Positions 9,752 to 17,237 of a stretch of DNA of 64,000 bases are shown in pieces (the first letter of the stretch is position 1; every line of letters begins with the position of its first letter). The stretch is from JACNKJ01 sp964344565 (GTDB lineage: Bacteria; Krumholzibacteriota; Krumholzibacteriia; JACNKJ01): contig CAYFNT010000002.1 of NCBI GenBank assembly GCA_964344565.1, positions 1-64,000 on the forward strand, written 5' to 3'. Position numbers and translations under genes: made by a program. A model generated the notes under the pieces. The model worked only from the letters and a program-made list of their open reading frames with translations. It made no database searches and was not told where the DNA came from.

Positions 9752-9781
9752 AAACCCTCCCCCATCGTCGGGGGAGGGTTT
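9752..9781. terminator. Bidirectional intrinsic terminator
   Basis: A perfect 12-bp stem (9752-9763 with 9770-9781) around the loop ATCGTC sits between the convergent RND pump and korB genes. On the minus strand the stem is followed by a run of T, so it is the better terminator for korB. A near-identical stem (ACCCTCCCCC) recurs at 53621. Confidence 0.9.
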
Positions 9782-9804
9782 CATTTTGCGGATAGCGTGA
9801 AGCC

Positions 9805-10803
9805 TTACTTCACTTCCCAAACATCCTTCGTGTAGATCAGATCCTTCAGCTCGCCGTCGGGCCTCTCGGCCTTGGCCAGCTCGACCTGATGATGGATGCC
9901 CGCGTCGAAGACCGGCTTCTCCACGCTGCGGAACACGCCGATGGCGCGGGGCAGCTCGGGATAGAGGTCCATCTCGGCGACGACCATGGCGGGCGCCGGC
10001 GTGGGCGTGTCGGCCTTCCAGATGGAGGCCTCCCCCGCCAGCACGTTCTTGGGCTCGCCGCAGTCGTAGGCGACGCCCTTGTCGCCGTTCTTGCCGTAGA
10101 TCATGGGCTCGCCGTTGCGCAGGTCTACGACCTTGTCATCGCGCACGGCCCGCTCGGACCAGTCGCTGAAAGCTCCGTCGTTGAAGATCACGCAGTTCTG
10201 CCAGACTTCCACGAAGGCCGATCCCTTGTGGGCGGCGGCCGCCTTGAGGATCTCGTTCATGTGCTTTGGCATGGCGTCGCTGGTGCGCGCCACGAAGGTC
10301 GCGCGAGCGCCGAGAGCCAGCGTGATCGGATTGAAGGGCCGATCGATGGATCCGAATGGCGTCGATTTGGACTGGGTGCCCACCGGAGAGGTCGGCGAGT
10401 ACTGTCCCTTGGTCAGGCCGTAAACCTCGTTGTTGAAGAGCAGAATCTTGATGTCCACATTGCGGCGGAGGGCGTGAATCATGTGGTTGCCGCCGATGGC
10501 CAGGCCATCGCCGTCACCGGTGACCACCCAGACCGAAAGGTCGGGGTTCGCCACCTTGATTCCCGTGGCCACTGCCGGCGCGCGGCCGTGGATGCTGTGG
10601 AAGCCGTAGGTTCCCATGTAGTAGGGAAAGCGGCTGGAGCAACCGATGCCCGAGACGATCACGAACTGCTCGCGAGGAATCTCGAGATCGGCCATGACCG
10701 TCTGTACCGAATTGAGGATGGAATAGTCTCCGCAACCCGGGCACCAGCGCACGTCACGATCGGACTTGAAATCTGCCTTGGTCAATGCCTGCGGCGTACT
10801 CAT
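9805..10803 (-). CDS. korB: 2-oxoacid:ferredoxin oxidoreductase, beta subunit
   Basis: Thiamine-diphosphate-binding subunit, 332 residues, of an enzyme that interconverts a 2-oxoacid plus CoA with an acyl-CoA while reducing ferredoxin. WCPGCGDYSIL near the start is the KorB hallmark, and VTGDGDGLAIGGNH followed by NNEVYGLTKGQYSPTS is the ThDP/Mg site. 2-oxoglutarate is the likeliest substrate of the two-subunit KorAB type, but pyruvate or others cannot be excluded. It overlaps korA by ATGA and is last in the operon. Confidence 0.93.
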   Translation of the reverse strand: MSTPQALTKADFKSDRDVRWCPGCGDYSILNSVQTVMADLEIPREQFVIVSGIGCSSRFPYYMGTYGFHSIHGRAPAVATGIKVANPDLSVWVVTGDGDGLAIGGNHMIHALRRNVDIKILLFNNEVYGLTKGQYSPTSPVGTQSKSTPFGSIDRPFNPITLALGARATFVARTSDAMPKHMNEILKAAAAHKGSAFVEVWQNCVIFNDGAFSDWSERAVRDDKVVDLRNGEPMIYGKNGDKGVAYDCGEPKNVLAGEASIWKADTPTPAPAMVVAEMDLYPELPRAIGVFRSVEKPVFDAGIHHQVELAKAERPDGELKDLIYTKDVWEVK

Positions 10804-12644
10804 GACTTCACCCCCAGGAGGCTCATGATCTTGTCCTGGATCTCGTCGGTGTGGAAAGGTTTGCCCTGCATCTTGTGCAGTTCGTGGAACTCGACATCGG
10901 GGAACTCGCTGCGCAGGATGCGCGCGAGCTGTCCGAGGTTCAGTTCCGGAATCAGCACGCGATCGTAATTACGAAGCATGTCGCCCAGATCGAGGGGCAG
11001 GGGCCAGAGGTTGCGAAGCTGCAGGTGCGCCACGCTGTGACCCTGCTTGCGGCAACGTTCCACCGCGCTGCGCGCCTGTCCGAAGGGCGAACCCCAGGTC
11101 ACAACCAACAGGTCGTGCTTCTCGTCGCAACAGGCCTTGAGCGGAGCGTAGCTCTTCGCGATACCCTGAATCTTCGCCTCGCGCTCGTGGGTCATGATCT
11201 CATGGCTCTCGGGCTCGTAACTCACTTCGCCCTTGAGCGGCTCCTTCTCGAGCCCGCCCACGCGATGCTCCAGACCCGGCGTCCCCGGCAGGGCCCAGGG
11301 GCGCGCCCCCTTCTCATCGCGGGAGAAGGGCAGGAAGTTTTCCGTATCCGTATGGAATTTGACAGGGAAGTGCACCAGCTCATCCATGGTGGGAAGCTTC
11401 CAGGGTTCCGAACCGTTGGCCAGGTAGTTGTCGCTGAGCAGAATGACCGGAGTCATGTACTGCGTGGCGATTCGCGCGGCCTCCACGGCGCAGTCGAAAC
11501 AGTCGGCCGGCGTGGACGCGGCCAGCACCGGAATCGGCGTCTCGCCGTTGCGGCCGTAGATGGCCTGGTTCAGGTCGGCCTGCTCCACCTTGGTGGGCAT
11601 GCCCGTGGACGGTCCCGCGCGCTGCACGTTCACGATGACCAAGGGCAGCTCGGCCATGACCGCCAGGCCGAAAGCCTCGGTCTTCAGCGCCATGCCCGGT
11701 CCCGAAGTGGTCGTGATGGCCAGCGTGCCCGCGTAGGACGCGCCGATGGCGGCCGTCACCGCGGCGATCTCATCCTCCATCTGAAGGGTGATCATGCCGA
11801 AGTGCTTGTAGCCGGACAGCTGGTGCAGAATGTCCGAGGCCGGCGTGATGGGATAGCTCGCGAGAAGGGGCGTCAGCTCGGCCATCTTGGCGCCGGCGAG
11901 AAGCCCCAGGGCGATGGCCTGGTTGCCGAGGATGTTCCGGTAGGTGCCCTTGGGCGCGTCCTCGAAGGCCGGAACCTCGTAGCGACCCTGGAAGAGCTCG
12001 AGGGTACTGCCTCGGTTGAAGCCGGCCTGCAGGGCCTTCTGGTTCGCGTCGATGAGCTCGGGCTTGCCCGCGAACTTCTGCTCTAGCCACTCCAAGGTGG
12101 GCTCGATGGGGCGGCTGTAGAGCCAGTACATCAGGCCCAACACGTAGAAGTTCTTGCAGCGCAGGATGTGCTTCTTGCTCAGGGGGCTGTCCTTGAGAGC
12201 GTCCTGCACGCGGGCGTTCACGTCGAGTTCGATGACGCGGTAGCCGTCGAGGGTGCCGTCCTCGAGAGGATTGGTCTCGAGGTTCGCCTTCTTCAGGTCG
12301 CTTTCCTTGAAGCTCCCGACATTGACCACGATCACGGCGCCCGGCTTCAGATCCTTGTAGTTCACGATGAGGGCCGCTGGATTCATGGCCACGAGCACAT
12401 CGGGACGATCGCCCGGCGTGTGGATGTCCGAGGAGCTGAAGTGCACCTGGAATCCGCTCACGCCCGGCCGCGTGCCGGCTGGCGCGCGAATCTCGGCGGG
12501 GAAGTCGGGGAAGGTCGCCAGGTCATTGCCGATCCTGGCGGTGGTGGCGGTGAACTGCGTTCCGGTGATCTGCATCCCGTCGCCCGAGTCGCCGGCGAAT
12601 CGGATCACCACTTCGTCTTGTTGGATTACTTCAGTTGTGGACAT
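10800..12644 (-). CDS. korA: 2-oxoacid:ferredoxin oxidoreductase, fused gamma-alpha subunit
   Basis: A 614-residue subunit in which the gamma domain (about 10-190, starting VVIRFAGDSGDGMQITGTQF) is fused to the alpha (pyrimidine-binding) domain (about 215-610; ASYPITPASDILHQLS, TTSGPGMALKTEAFGLAVMAELPLVIVNVQR). This fusion is typical of KorA. I start at ATG 12644; an in-frame GTG 48 bases upstream would add an unlikely polar leader. No strong Shine-Dalgarno is seen. Function is ferredoxin-dependent central carbon metabolism, as in a reductive or anaerobic TCA route. A sigma-54-like element lies about 137 bases upstream. Confidence 0.93.
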   Translation of the reverse strand: MSTTEVIQQDEVVIRFAGDSGDGMQITGTQFTATTARIGNDLATFPDFPAEIRAPAGTRPGVSGFQVHFSSSDIHTPGDRPDVLVAMNPAALIVNYKDLKPGAVIVVNVGSFKESDLKKANLETNPLEDGTLDGYRVIELDVNARVQDALKDSPLSKKHILRCKNFYVLGLMYWLYSRPIEPTLEWLEQKFAGKPELIDANQKALQAGFNRGSTLELFQGRYEVPAFEDAPKGTYRNILGNQAIALGLLAGAKMAELTPLLASYPITPASDILHQLSGYKHFGMITLQMEDEIAAVTAAIGASYAGTLAITTTSGPGMALKTEAFGLAVMAELPLVIVNVQRAGPSTGMPTKVEQADLNQAIYGRNGETPIPVLAASTPADCFDCAVEAARIATQYMTPVILLSDNYLANGSEPWKLPTMDELVHFPVKFHTDTENFLPFSRDEKGARPWALPGTPGLEHRVGGLEKEPLKGEVSYEPESHEIMTHEREAKIQGIAKSYAPLKACCDEKHDLLVVTWGSPFGQARSAVERCRKQGHSVAHLQLRNLWPLPLDLGDMLRNYDRVLIPELNLGQLARILRSEFPDVEFHELHKMQGKPFHTDEIQDKIMSLLGVKS

Positions 12645-12985
12645 AACTCTTGATGAGTTCGCCTCCCCGTCCGACCGGTGAGCGGTCGGCACCGCGGAGA
12701 ACGGAGGGGTCGGCTTTTTGGGCCCGCGTTAGCCGGTCGGCTCCCCCGTTCGTGCATAACCTGGGCAAAGTAATACGGATGCTATAGCCGTGCCATTGGG
12801 CTCGTACATTTCCTCACAAAATCAGCGGAAATTGGATTTACCCACGCCGGTTGGCGGGAGGACGCATCGCTGTCGATTCAAACCGTCAGGAAATCAGGGC
12901 TATTCGCTTGTTTTTCTGACCTATCACCCGATGCTGCGGTCCCATCATCGCGACAAATGGGCAGCGGATCGCGGGCAATCGAACG
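12645..12985. other. Intergenic region upstream of korA
   Basis: About 340 bases without a convincing gene. It contains the sigma-54-like element at 12780-12795 and a G/C-rich imperfect inverted repeat around 12695-12755. Nothing resembling a tRNA or a known riboswitch was recognised. The 12985 end abuts the stop of the SDR gene. Confidence 0.5.
12780..12795 (-). promoter_or_regulatory. Candidate sigma-54 promoter of korAB
   Basis: On the minus strand the 16-mer TGGCACGGCTATAGCA matches the -24/-12 consensus (TGGCAC-R-N4-TTGCW) at 11 of 12 defined positions, with the essential GG and GC correctly spaced. The predicted start near 12770 leaves a leader of roughly 125 bases before korA. No RpoN or enhancer-binding protein gene is in the window. 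Confidence 0.55.
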
Positions 12986-13684
12986 CTAGAGAGCCCCTCC
13001 GGCGGGGCCCAGGCGAATCTCCTCCAGCAGAGTTCCGGCCGGCGCGCGAATGGCCGTGCGGGCGGCCTCGGCCACGTCGGCGGCCTGGAGCATCTTGCCG
13101 CGGTCCCAGTCCCCCTCGATGCGATTCCAGAAGGGAGTGTCCACCGCGCCGGGAAGCAGGTTCACCACGCGCAGGCCGCGGTCGCGGAATTCGGCGCGAA
13201 GGGATTCGGCGAAGCCAAGCTGTCCGAACTTGCTGGCCACATAGGCGCTGCTGCCGGGGAAGGCCGTGCGCGAAGCGGTGGACAGCACGTTGACGACCAT
13301 GCCTCCGCCCTCGAGCAGAAAGGGCAGGCAGGCGCGGGTCACGCGGAAGGTGCCGCTGAGGTTCGTGTCGATCATCTCGGCCCAGGCGGCCTCGCTGGTT
13401 TCGTCGACGCCGAGGAATTCACCGGTGCCGGCATTGTTCACGAGAAGATCCAGCCCACCGAAGGATTCCACTAGGCAGTTCACCGCATCGCCCACCGACT
13501 CGGGCGACCTGAGGTCGCAGGCCAGGCCGAGTTCCGCGTTCACATCGCGGGCGGCCGCGGCGGCCCGTTCGAGTTTTCTGGAGGACAGGGCCACCCGATA
13601 GCGCTCCTCCACGAGCATGGCGGCGATGGCTCGGCCGATGCCGGTGCTGCCACCGGTCACGAAGGCTGTGTATGCCACGGTCAT
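12986..13684 (-). CDS. SDR-family oxidoreductase
   Basis: Classical short-chain dehydrogenase/reductase of 232 residues. The cofactor motif is TGGSTGIG (10-17), followed by NNAG (82-85) and the catalytic Ser134, Tyr147 and Lys151 (YVASK). An Arg-containing SSRK stretch after beta-2 suggests NADP(H) preference. The substrate is unknown. Start ATG 13684 follows AAAGGA. It lies 31 bases downstream of hipA on the same strand. Pterin genes (folE, PTPS) lie beyond hipBA, so a sepiapterin-reductase-like role is conceivable but unsupported by specific residues. Confidence 0.88.
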   Translation of the reverse strand: MTVAYTAFVTGGSTGIGRAIAAMLVEERYRVALSSRKLERAAAAARDVNAELGLACDLRSPESVGDAVNCLVESFGGLDLLVNNAGTGEFLGVDETSEAAWAEMIDTNLSGTFRVTRACLPFLLEGGGMVVNVLSTASRTAFPGSSAYVASKFGQLGFAESLRAEFRDRGLRVVNLLPGAVDTPFWNRIEGDWDRGKMLQAADVAEAARTAIRAPAGTLLEEIRLGPAGGAL

Positions 13685-13715
13685 CTATCCTTTCGCATCG
13701 GACTGTCCTTGTAGT

Positions 13716-15026
13716 TCAAGAGCTCAGCAATCCCAGCCTATGGGACATCCCGACCTTTTCGATGAGTTTGTCAGGCACCTTCGCATCATCGGCGAACTCG
13801 GGCCAGCGACTTAGCGCCGAATGCACCTCTTCGAGAATGCTCGACGCTTTCTTGACTCCATAGCGATGGGCAACTTCGAGAAGGTCGGCGGCGGTGAAGT
13901 GGTCCGACTTGCCATTGATCAGCATCTGATGGCGCCCGACCCAGGGGCTGTCATCCCGATAACTCCACGTCATGTCATAGGCCGGTGCCAAGGACCACAG
14001 CCCTTGCCTGTCCATTATGAATTCGATGTTCTTGGTGTGATCGTCCTGGTTTCTAGCAAGGACATTGAAAACCATCCGGCGATAGATTTCTTGGAGTTCG
14101 GGGTGGCCGAGATTCAGAGCCAGGGCGGCGGCCATGGCGTCCTCATAGCCATACTGGCGTGGAACGTTGTAGTCGTAGTGCATCAGCGCACATAGCGATT
14201 GCACATGCACTTTATCTCCCGACTCCGCTCGGTCGAAACGCCGCGTCATGAAGTGCCCGCGATCGCCCTCCTCCAGCAGGCGACATGGCATCATCTCGAT
14301 ACCGGCCTTAGTGGCCATCCTGTAGTAAGCGTACTCAATTCTGCCGTAGCCTTCAGGGTCTCCAAAGGCATCCTCATCGAGACCATCGAATTTCAGAAGC
14401 CAGGGCTCGAATCCCGGAGGCACCGGCACCTGTCCTGATCGCACTTCTCCGCTTCTTGGATCCCACGCGATCAATGCCTTCGCTCGTGCGCCTCCCGCGG
14501 ATGTTCCCACCCGAATGATGGTCGTCAGCGCTTTTTCCTCTTCCTTGCTAAGGTTCACGGCGAGACCCTCTCGCTGACGAAGGACTTCGCTGGCGATCTG
14601 AGTTAACTCGTCCACCTCGATGGGAATTGACTTCCGGGGCCTGGGCCCACGAGAGGGCTTGAACTCGAGAGCTCCCATTCCCCGCGAACCCATGTAGCAA
14701 AGCCGTTCGATGGGGCTGAAACCGTCCTTATCGCGATTTTGCCGGGCAAGCCAGATATCGATGAGCGCATTGCCGAATCGGTCGGGAAGCGAATCCGCCA
14801 GCAGACCGGGAAGCCCGAAGTAGGTTTTGTTGCCCAACTCGGGAAAGAAATAGATGCGCTTCTCGTCGAGGGGCATCATGGAAGGCGCGACTTCCAATCC
14901 GCTTCGGACGAAGTCGGCGGTGTACTGGAATCTCGCATAGCCACCCTGCGCCTCCCAGGTGGCTATACCCAACTCCTGCTCCCAAAGGAATACCCTGCAG
15001 CTTTCCACTTTACGGGGACTAGCCAT
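13716..15026 (-). CDS. hipA: HipA-like Ser/Thr kinase toxin
   Basis: Toxin of a type II toxin-antitoxin pair, 436 residues, matching HipA length. The N-terminal HipA_N part contains FGLPGLLADSLPDRFGNALID. The kinase part has the Gly-rich loop GTSAGGARAKAL and the catalytic stretch NQDDHTKN (326-333, likely D328) followed by the APAYDMT metal-binding motif. Characterised homologues phosphorylate translation factors or aminoacyl-tRNA synthetases and induce dormancy. It starts one base after the antitoxin stop, so the two are coupled. Confidence 0.92.
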   Translation of the reverse strand: MASPRKVESCRVFLWEQELGIATWEAQGGYARFQYTADFVRSGLEVAPSMMPLDEKRIYFFPELGNKTYFGLPGLLADSLPDRFGNALIDIWLARQNRDKDGFSPIERLCYMGSRGMGALEFKPSRGPRPRKSIPIEVDELTQIASEVLRQREGLAVNLSKEEEKALTTIIRVGTSAGGARAKALIAWDPRSGEVRSGQVPVPPGFEPWLLKFDGLDEDAFGDPEGYGRIEYAYYRMATKAGIEMMPCRLLEEGDRGHFMTRRFDRAESGDKVHVQSLCALMHYDYNVPRQYGYEDAMAAALALNLGHPELQEIYRRMVFNVLARNQDDHTKNIEFIMDRQGLWSLAPAYDMTWSYRDDSPWVGRHQMLINGKSDHFTAADLLEVAHRYGVKKASSILEEVHSALSRWPEFADDAKVPDKLIEKVGMSHRLGLLSS

Positions 15027-15027
15027 C

Positions 15028-15366
15028 TTATCTGCCCTTCTCGTTTCGAGAGAAGCCCGGGCCGACTCTCCTTCCGGTGGCCCGCTTTCTTTCCCGGCCC
15101 TGGAGCTTCGCGACTTGAACAGGGCTGATCCCCGGATCGGGAAGGAAGGCGTCTAGCTGGTCGAGAACACCAAGTGCTCGCAGCACTTCGAGCCAGCCAT
15201 CAAGCATGCAGGTATCACCCCTCTCGATTTTCTGGATCACGCTGCGCCCCACACCCGCCTTGGTGGCCAAGGCCCCCTGGGTGATGTTTAAGTTAAGCCG
15301 TTGTCTTCTAATACGTTCACCTAGTTCGGCCAATACGGAGGCCGTACTTTGCTGTGAAAGGCGCAT
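15028..15366 (-). CDS. hipB: HipB-like XRE antitoxin
   Basis: A 112-residue DNA-binding antitoxin. An XRE helix-turn-helix (RIRRQRLNLNITQGALATKAGVGRSVIQKIERGD, about residues 18-52) is followed by a basic tail (KLQGRERKRATGRRVG) that may engage the toxin. It is the first gene of the hipBA operon. An inverted repeat upstream (15409-15428) is a plausible autorepression site. The start ATG follows GAGGA by eight bases. Confidence 0.9.
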   Translation of the reverse strand: MRLSQQSTASVLAELGERIRRQRLNLNITQGALATKAGVGRSVIQKIERGDTCMLDGWLEVLRALGVLDQLDAFLPDPGISPVQVAKLQGRERKRATGRRVGPGFSRNEKGR

Positions 15367-15408
15367 ATTACTTGTCCTCGCAAGCCTTACATCGAGTTTC
15401 TCAGACTA

Positions 15409-15428
15409 GTGCATTCTATCACATGCAC
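15409..15428 (-). promoter_or_regulatory. Candidate HipB operator overlapping the hipBA -10
   Basis: Read on the minus strand, GTGCATGTGATAGAATGCAC is a perfect 6-bp inverted repeat with an 8-bp spacer. The spacer architecture is the same as the E. coli HipB operator (TATCC-N8-GGATA). A TAGAAT hexamer inside it could be the -10. The site lies about 43 bases upstream of the hipB ATG. Confidence 0.5.
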
Positions 15429-15591
15429 AACAATAGTAGACCATAATACTCTTTTATGCAAGCCCAGAGGCCAAATACACAGCATAATGATTGCTATTAA
15501 AAGCGCTACCCATGCCTGAATAGTCATGAAGCCGGCCATGCAGGAACATGAGCCCAGAGGCACTAGGCCTGCGGGCCAAAGAAAAGGCCGC

Positions 15592-16143
15592 TCACTTGCT
15601 TATCCCCTTGATGAGTTGCAGGAATTCCTCGCGGGTGCGGGTGCTCGATTCGAAGGCGCCCCGCATGGCCGAGGTGGTCATCCAGGCGTTCTGTTTCTGG
15701 ACCCCGCGCATGGCCATGCACATGTGGAAGCCCTCGACGACCACGGCCACGCCCTGGGGCTCGAGCATGTCCACGAGGGTCTGGGCGATCTGCTGGGTCA
15801 TGCGCTCCTGCACCTGGAGGCGGCGGGCGAAGACGTCCACCATGCGCGGGATCTTGCTCAGCCCCACGATCTTGCCGTTGGGGATGTAGGCCACGTGGGC
15901 CTTTCCGAAGAAGGGCAGCAGATGGTGCTCGCACATGCTGTAGAAATCGATGTCGCGCACCACGACCATCTCGTCGTAGCTCTCGTTGAAGATGGCGCGG
16001 CCGATGACCTCCTCGGGGCACTGCTTGTAGCCCTGGGTGAGATAGGCCATGGATTTCTGCATGCGCTCGGGGGTGTCCTTGAGTCCCTCCCGCGCGGGAT
16101 CCTCGCCGATGAACTCCAGGATGTTTCGGACGGCGTCCTTCAT
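15592..16143 (-). CDS. folE: GTP cyclohydrolase I
   Basis: Converts GTP to 7,8-dihydroneopterin triphosphate, the first step of folate and pterin synthesis; 183 residues. Zinc ligands are C71 and H74 (YSMCEHHLLPF) and C142 (HMCMAMRGV); the substrate-site stretch GLSKIPRMVDVFARRLQVQE is intact. The start is ATG 16143, which overlaps the stop of the preceding PTPS gene as TAATG, so an upstream longer frame is rejected. It belongs to the operon FKBP-PTPS-folE. Confidence 0.96.
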   Translation of the reverse strand: MKDAVRNILEFIGEDPAREGLKDTPERMQKSMAYLTQGYKQCPEEVIGRAIFNESYDEMVVVRDIDFYSMCEHHLLPFFGKAHVAYIPNGKIVGLSKIPRMVDVFARRLQVQERMTQQIAQTLVDMLEPQGVAVVVEGFHMCMAMRGVQKQNAWMTTSAMRGAFESSTRTREEFLQLIKGISK

Positions 16144-16565
16144 TAGCCCTTCTCTCCTCGATAAGTGCACCAGTTGCGCGGATTCTCCTGCACGCGGATC
16201 TCATGGAGCTTTTCGCCGAAGTGCGGCTCGAGCCTTTCCCAGAAGGCCACCGCCAGATTCTCCGTGGTGGGATTGATGCCGCGGAGCCATTCCACGTCGT
16301 GGTTGAGATGCTTGTGGTCGCAAGCTTCCACGATCTCCTCGCGGGTGACCTTGTCCACGATGTTCAGGTTCACGACCATGCCCGTCTCGGGATCGGCCGG
16401 CCCGCGCAGGGTCACCCGCACATCGTAGTCGTGACCGTGACCGTAGAAGTTGTTGCACTTGCCGAAGACCTCGTCGTTGCGCTCGTTCTCCCACTCGGGG
16501 TTGTAGAGCCGGTGGGAGGCGGCGAAAGTCAGCACGCGGGTGATTTCCACGATGGGTCTGGCCAT
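16143..16565 (-). CDS. 6-pyruvoyl-tetrahydropterin synthase/QueD family protein
   Basis: A 140-residue member of the PTPS/QueD (COG0720) family, acting on the FolE product. Zinc ligands are H18, H43 and H45. The catalytic Cys37 lies five residues before HGH (C-NNFYG-HGH), the spacing reported for true PTPS (PTPS-II) rather than QueD, which has CxxxHGH. The product may thus be 6-pyruvoyl-tetrahydropterin (a tetrahydrobiopterin route) rather than the queuosine precursor. Coupled to folE by TAATG and three bases after the FKBP stop. The exact reaction needs assay. Confidence 0.88.
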   Translation of the reverse strand: MARPIVEITRVLTFAASHRLYNPEWENERNDEVFGKCNNFYGHGHDYDVRVTLRGPADPETGMVVNLNIVDKVTREEIVEACDHKHLNHDVEWLRGINPTTENLAVAFWERLEPHFGEKLHEIRVQENPRNWCTYRGEKG

Positions 16566-16568
16566 GGG

Positions 16569-17057
16569 CTACTCCGCTCCCAGCAGTTCCACGTCGAAGA
16601 TCAAGGTCGAATTCGGCGGGATGGGGCCGATGCCGCGATCGCCGTAGCCCAACTCGGGCGGGATGGCCAGGCGGCGATGTCCGCCGACCTGCATGCTTCC
16701 CACTCCCTCGTCCCAGCCGGGAATGACGCGCCCGGTGCCGATGGCGAACTCCAGGGGCTCGCCGCGGTCGCGTGAGCTGTCGAACTTGCTGCCGTCCAGC
16801 AGCCATCCTTCGTAGTGGACGCGCACGGTCTGCCCCGTGGCGACTCCGCCCCCGCTGCCCGGCGACAGGTCCACGTACTGCAGGCCGCTGGCCGTGGTCA
16901 CCGCTTCGAGGTCGGCGTCGATCCCTTCCATCAGTTTCGCCAGGGCCTGCGAGGCCGGCGTGTCGGCTGCGCCTTCCATTTCCGTCTCCAATGTTTCGCT
17001 TCCCGAGCCGCAGGCGACGATCGCCGCCAGGGCCATGAGCGGGATGAGTTTGAGCAT
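16569..17057 (-). CDS. FKBP-type peptidyl-prolyl isomerase lipoprotein
   Basis: Envelope proline isomerase, 162 residues. The lipoprotein signal ends AIVAC with acylated Cys16. After a polar linker, an FKBP domain occupies about 60-162 with the active-site landmarks VHYEGWLLDGSKFDSS, VIPGWDEGVGSMQVGGHRRLAIPPELGYG and PNSTLIFDVELL. The start is ATG 17057 because it begins the signal peptide; upstream in-frame codons do not. It leads the operon with PTPS and folE, though no functional link is known. Confidence 0.93.
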   Translation of the reverse strand: MLKLIPLMALAAIVACGSGSETLETEMEGAADTPASQALAKLMEGIDADLEAVTTASGLQYVDLSPGSGGGVATGQTVRVHYEGWLLDGSKFDSSRDRGEPLEFAIGTGRVIPGWDEGVGSMQVGGHRRLAIPPELGYGDRGIGPIPPNSTLIFDVELLGAE

Positions 17058-17191
17058 CTTCACGTTCTTCCTCCGGCCGGTAGCCGACGGCGGGTAGCCG
17101 GCGGCTAAAATCAGCTTCTCTAACACCATAGCGAATCGTTCCGCCAAAAACAGCCCCCTAATTGACCGGGTTTCCCGCCCCTTTTCTCACC

Positions 17192-17220
17192 TTTACAGCC
17201 TCGGCGGGCCTACCTAAGAT
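17192..17220 (+). promoter_or_regulatory. Sigma-70-like promoter of trkA-trkH
   Basis: TTTACA (17192-17197), 17 bases, then TAAGAT (17215-17220). The Shine-Dalgarno GGAGG (17231-17235) lies shortly after the predicted start of transcription, so the leader is very short. Confidence 0.6.
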
Positions 17221-17237
17221 TCACGGCCTAGGAGGTC

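Noticed and set aside
14395..14420. GGCTCGAATCCCGG resembles the T-arm of a tRNA
   Set aside because: It lies inside the hipA coding region and no cloverleaf can be built around it.
17078..17105. Two tandem GGTAGCCG-containing 14-bp direct repeats before the FKBP gene
   Set aside because: Imperfect, GC-rich and short; could be chance in this base composition.
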